From Actinobacteria bacterium UBA3028 (GTDB lineage: Bacteria; Actinomycetota; Actinomycetes; Nanopelagicales; Nanopelagicaceae), in contig DFDL01000029.1 in assembly GCA_002367715.1 (NCBI GenBank), positions 4,134-12,141 of the forward strand: 8,008 bases of DNA, given 5' to 3'. Below are positions 6,729 through 8,008 of the stretch, one piece after another. Under the pieces are notes generated by a model. It saw nothing but the letters and a program-made list of their open reading frames with translations, did not search any database and was not told where the DNA came from. Each line of letters starts with the position of its first letter. Positions within the stretch are counted from its first letter, which is position 1. The position numbers were made by a program, and so were the translations under genes.

Positions 6729-6751
6729 AGAACTCAACTTTCTTGAGTACT
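6729..6751. repeat. Imperfect palindrome in front of the ABC operon (possible operator)
   Basis: A perfect inverted repeat ACTCAA-CTTTC-TTGAGT (6732-6748) extends to 9-bp arms with one mismatch (6729-6751). It lies in the only sizeable gap of the window, just upstream of and overlapping the predicted -10 of the ABC ATPase gene. That position would suit a repressor site. It has no T-run after it, so a rho-independent terminator for ctaB is less likely. Confidence 0.45.
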
Positions 6752-6753
6752 CT
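6748..6753 (+). promoter_or_regulatory. Predicted -10 element of the ABC transporter operon (leaderless)
   Basis: TACTCT fits TANNNT and ends 6 nt before ATG 6760. The intervening GCCGAA is not a Shine-Dalgarno sequence. A leaderless transcript starting at the A of the ATG is inferred. No clear -35 is seen. Confidence 0.45.
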
Positions 6754-6759
6754 GCCGAA

Positions 6760-7668
6760 ATGAAGAAGATTGCGATTACAGCAACAGACTTAACCAAGAT
6801 TTATGGCGATCGAGCAGCGCTCTCTCATGGCAGCTTTGAAGTGCCGGCGGGCGCAGTCTGTGGATTTGTTGGGCCAAATGGTTCAGGTAAGACGACAACA
6901 ATTCGGATGTTACTGGGTCTAATCTCACCAAGTAGTGGAAGTGCAACAGTTCTAGGTGAGAGCATCGCACACCCCGAGCGCTATCTTCCAAAAATTGGAG
7001 CCATGATTGAAGGACCGGCTTTTTATCCTGCCTTATCTGGGCGCGAGAATCTAAAAGTCTTGGCTGAATTAGGTGGCTTTCCACTTTCTAGGGTTGATGA
7101 GCTTCTAGCAAAAGTTGATTTGGCAGATCGCGGCGGTTCAAAATTTAAAACATATTCTCTTGGAATGAAGCAACGACTCGGTATTGCAGCTGCGCTTCTA
7201 CCGAATCCGGAGCTATTAATTTTAGATGAACCGACCAACGGCTTGGATCCGCAAGGTATCCAAGAAATTCGCAATATCATCCGTGATTTAGCAGATTCTG
7301 GAACGACAGTATTTGTCTCCTCTCATATCCTGAGCGAACTAGAGATGATCTCTGAATATCTTGTAATGCTAAGAGAAGGTAAAGTTATATTTTCTGGTCG
7401 CACTCAAGAGCTTCTAACTTCTAATAAACCAGTAGTTATTGCCAGACCAGAATATGAAGTGGATCTTGCCAAATTAACCAAGAAGATTGATGAAGTTGGA
7501 TATTCAACTAAAGTTATTGAGGGCACAGTTCATATCTCAGCCCCTGCAGAGGCCAGCGCCGAAATTAATCGATTGGCATTTGATCTAGGAATTACCCTCT
7601 CTAGTATTTCAGTGGCGCAGCCAACCCTTGAAGAGACTTTCTTTGAAATGACTGGAGACATTAAATGA
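6760..7668 (+). CDS. ABC transporter ATP-binding protein, BcrA-like (ABC-2 type exporter)
   Basis: This 302-residue cytosolic ATPase subunit energises an ABC-2 type permease. Seen: Walker A GPNGSGKT at 38-45; a Q-loop region MIEGPAFYPALSGRENL at 82-98 with Glu84 in place of Gln, as is usual in BcrA-type ATPases; signature YSLGMKQR at 132-139; Walker B LLILDEP at 152-158; D-loop GLDP at 161-164; and H-loop His189 in SSHIL. An 80-residue C-terminal extension follows the nucleotide-binding domain and ends with PTLEETFFEMTGD, a motif common at the end of this subfamily. Relatives export peptides, lantibiotics or drugs or give self-protection; the substrate here is unknown. Its TGA overlaps the ATG of the permease gene (ATGA), indicating translational coupling. 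It is separated from ctaB by 77 bp containing a palindrome and a predicted promoter. Confidence 0.93.
   Translation: MKKIAITATDLTKIYGDRAALSHGSFEVPAGAVCGFVGPNGSGKTTTIRMLLGLISPSSGSATVLGESIAHPERYLPKIGAMIEGPAFYPALSGRENLKVLAELGGFPLSRVDELLAKVDLADRGGSKFKTYSLGMKQRLGIAAALLPNPELLILDEPTNGLDPQGIQEIRNIIRDLADSGTTVFVSSHILSELEMISEYLVMLREGKVIFSGRTQELLTSNKPVVIARPEYEVDLAKLTKKIDEVGYSTKVIEGTVHISAPAEASAEINRLAFDLGITLSSISVAQPTLEETFFEMTGDIK
7654..7657 (+). promoter_or_regulatory. Shine-Dalgarno sequence of the ABC-2 permease gene
   Basis: GGAG lies 7 nt before ATG 7665, within the last codons of the ATPase gene. It supports ATG 7665 as the start and internal initiation on the operon message. Confidence 0.5.
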
Positions 7669-8008
7669 TCCGCGTCGTGATAGCTGAACTTAGAAAACTT
7701 CGCAGGCCCTCACTCCTCTTGGGAACAATCGCGACAGTAGGTGGCCTTAGCGCACTGTTTACCTCAATAGTTTTCTTGATGATTAACTCTGAGAGCGGAA
7801 ATTCAAGTCGCGGCGAGAGTGTAAGTGCGAGCGAACTAAGCCAGGCAGCTGGCCTTGTATATGGCTTTAATCTGGTTGGGATGTTTCTTGGAATCGTCGC
7901 ACTATGTATTTTTGCATCCCAAACTGCCCAGGAGTACACCCTTGGGACGCTACGAAATCTCTTGGTTCGCCAGCCATCTCGAATGAAAATTCTTGCTGGC
8001 AAATTTAT
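7665..8008 (+). CDS. ABC-2 type transporter permease, N-terminal part
   Basis: The frame is open from ATG 7665 to the right edge, giving the first 114 residues. The sequence begins MIRVVIAELRKLRRPS, a basic cytoplasmic start typical of ABC-2 permeases, followed by a first membrane helix (about 17-40). A polar, Ser-rich extracytoplasmic loop (about 41-60) and a second hydrophobic segment (about 64-85) come next. Then QEYTLGTLRNLLVRQPSR (89-106) follows, the characteristic cytoplasmic segment of this family (E-x-x-x-GTLRxLL), leading into ILAGKF. It is the membrane partner of the preceding ATPase, whose stop codon it overlaps by ATGA. The substrate is unknown. The remainder of the gene, probably another 130-180 residues by family norm, lies beyond the window. 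Confidence 0.88.
   Translation, partial: MIRVVIAELRKLRRPSLLLGTIATVGGLSALFTSIVFLMINSESGNSSRGESVSASELSQAAGLVYGFNLVGMFLGIVALCIFASQTAQEYTLGTLRNLLVRQPSRMKILAGKF

Noticed and set aside
1..8008. Mobile elements, CRISPR arrays, tRNA/rRNA genes, riboswitches
   Set aside because: No transposase-like protein, terminal or direct repeats, repeat-spacer pattern or recognisable RNA gene was seen; coding genes fill nearly the whole window.

Overview
The window looks like a piece of a small, gene-dense genome of moderately low GC from an actinobacterium. A streamlined freshwater planktonic lineage such as Nanopelagicales (acI) would fit, but this placement is inferred from protein character and compactness, not from a marker gene. 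The supporting observations are a GuaB1-type GMP reductase ending in the typical EGRPLHTSW-like tail, an actinobacterial-looking CtaB, GTG starts at two genes, almost no intergenic DNA (largest gap about 77 bp), and several genes whose start codon sits 6-8 nt behind a TANNNT -10 element with no Shine-Dalgarno sequence, as expected for leaderless mRNAs.

Layout from left to right. (1) The C-terminal part of an NCS1-type nucleobase permease (+), cut by the left edge. (2) Convergent to it, guaB1 (-), a GMP reductase/IMPDH-family enzyme with a CBS pair. (3) Divergent from guaB1 across about 60 bp, a seven-TPR cytosolic protein (+). (4) Convergent to that with a 2-bp gap, a TrmH/SpoU-type RNA 2'-O-methyltransferase (-). 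(5) Divergent across 24 bp, an EamA/DMT transporter (+), followed by a compact PBP4-type D-Ala-D-Ala carboxypeptidase (dacB) and ctaB (heme O synthase); these three run in the same direction. (6) After a 77-bp gap holding a palindrome and a -10 element, a BcrA-like ABC ATPase and, overlapping by ATGA, the start of its ABC-2 permease, cut by the right edge.

Functional links are modest. The permease and GuaB1 both belong to purine acquisition and interconversion: nucleobase uptake, and GMP to IMP. dacB and ctaB are separated by 4 bp and are probably co-transcribed although their pathways (peptidoglycan trimming and heme O for cytochrome oxidase) differ. The ABC pair is a self-contained exporter-type unit with its own promoter. 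No mobile element, CRISPR array, tRNA/rRNA or obvious novel multi-gene system is visible. The points most worth a second look are the recurring leaderless promoter architecture, the palindrome in front of the ABC operon, the shortened PBP4, and the residue pattern that makes GuaB1 a GMP reductase rather than an IMP dehydrogenase.
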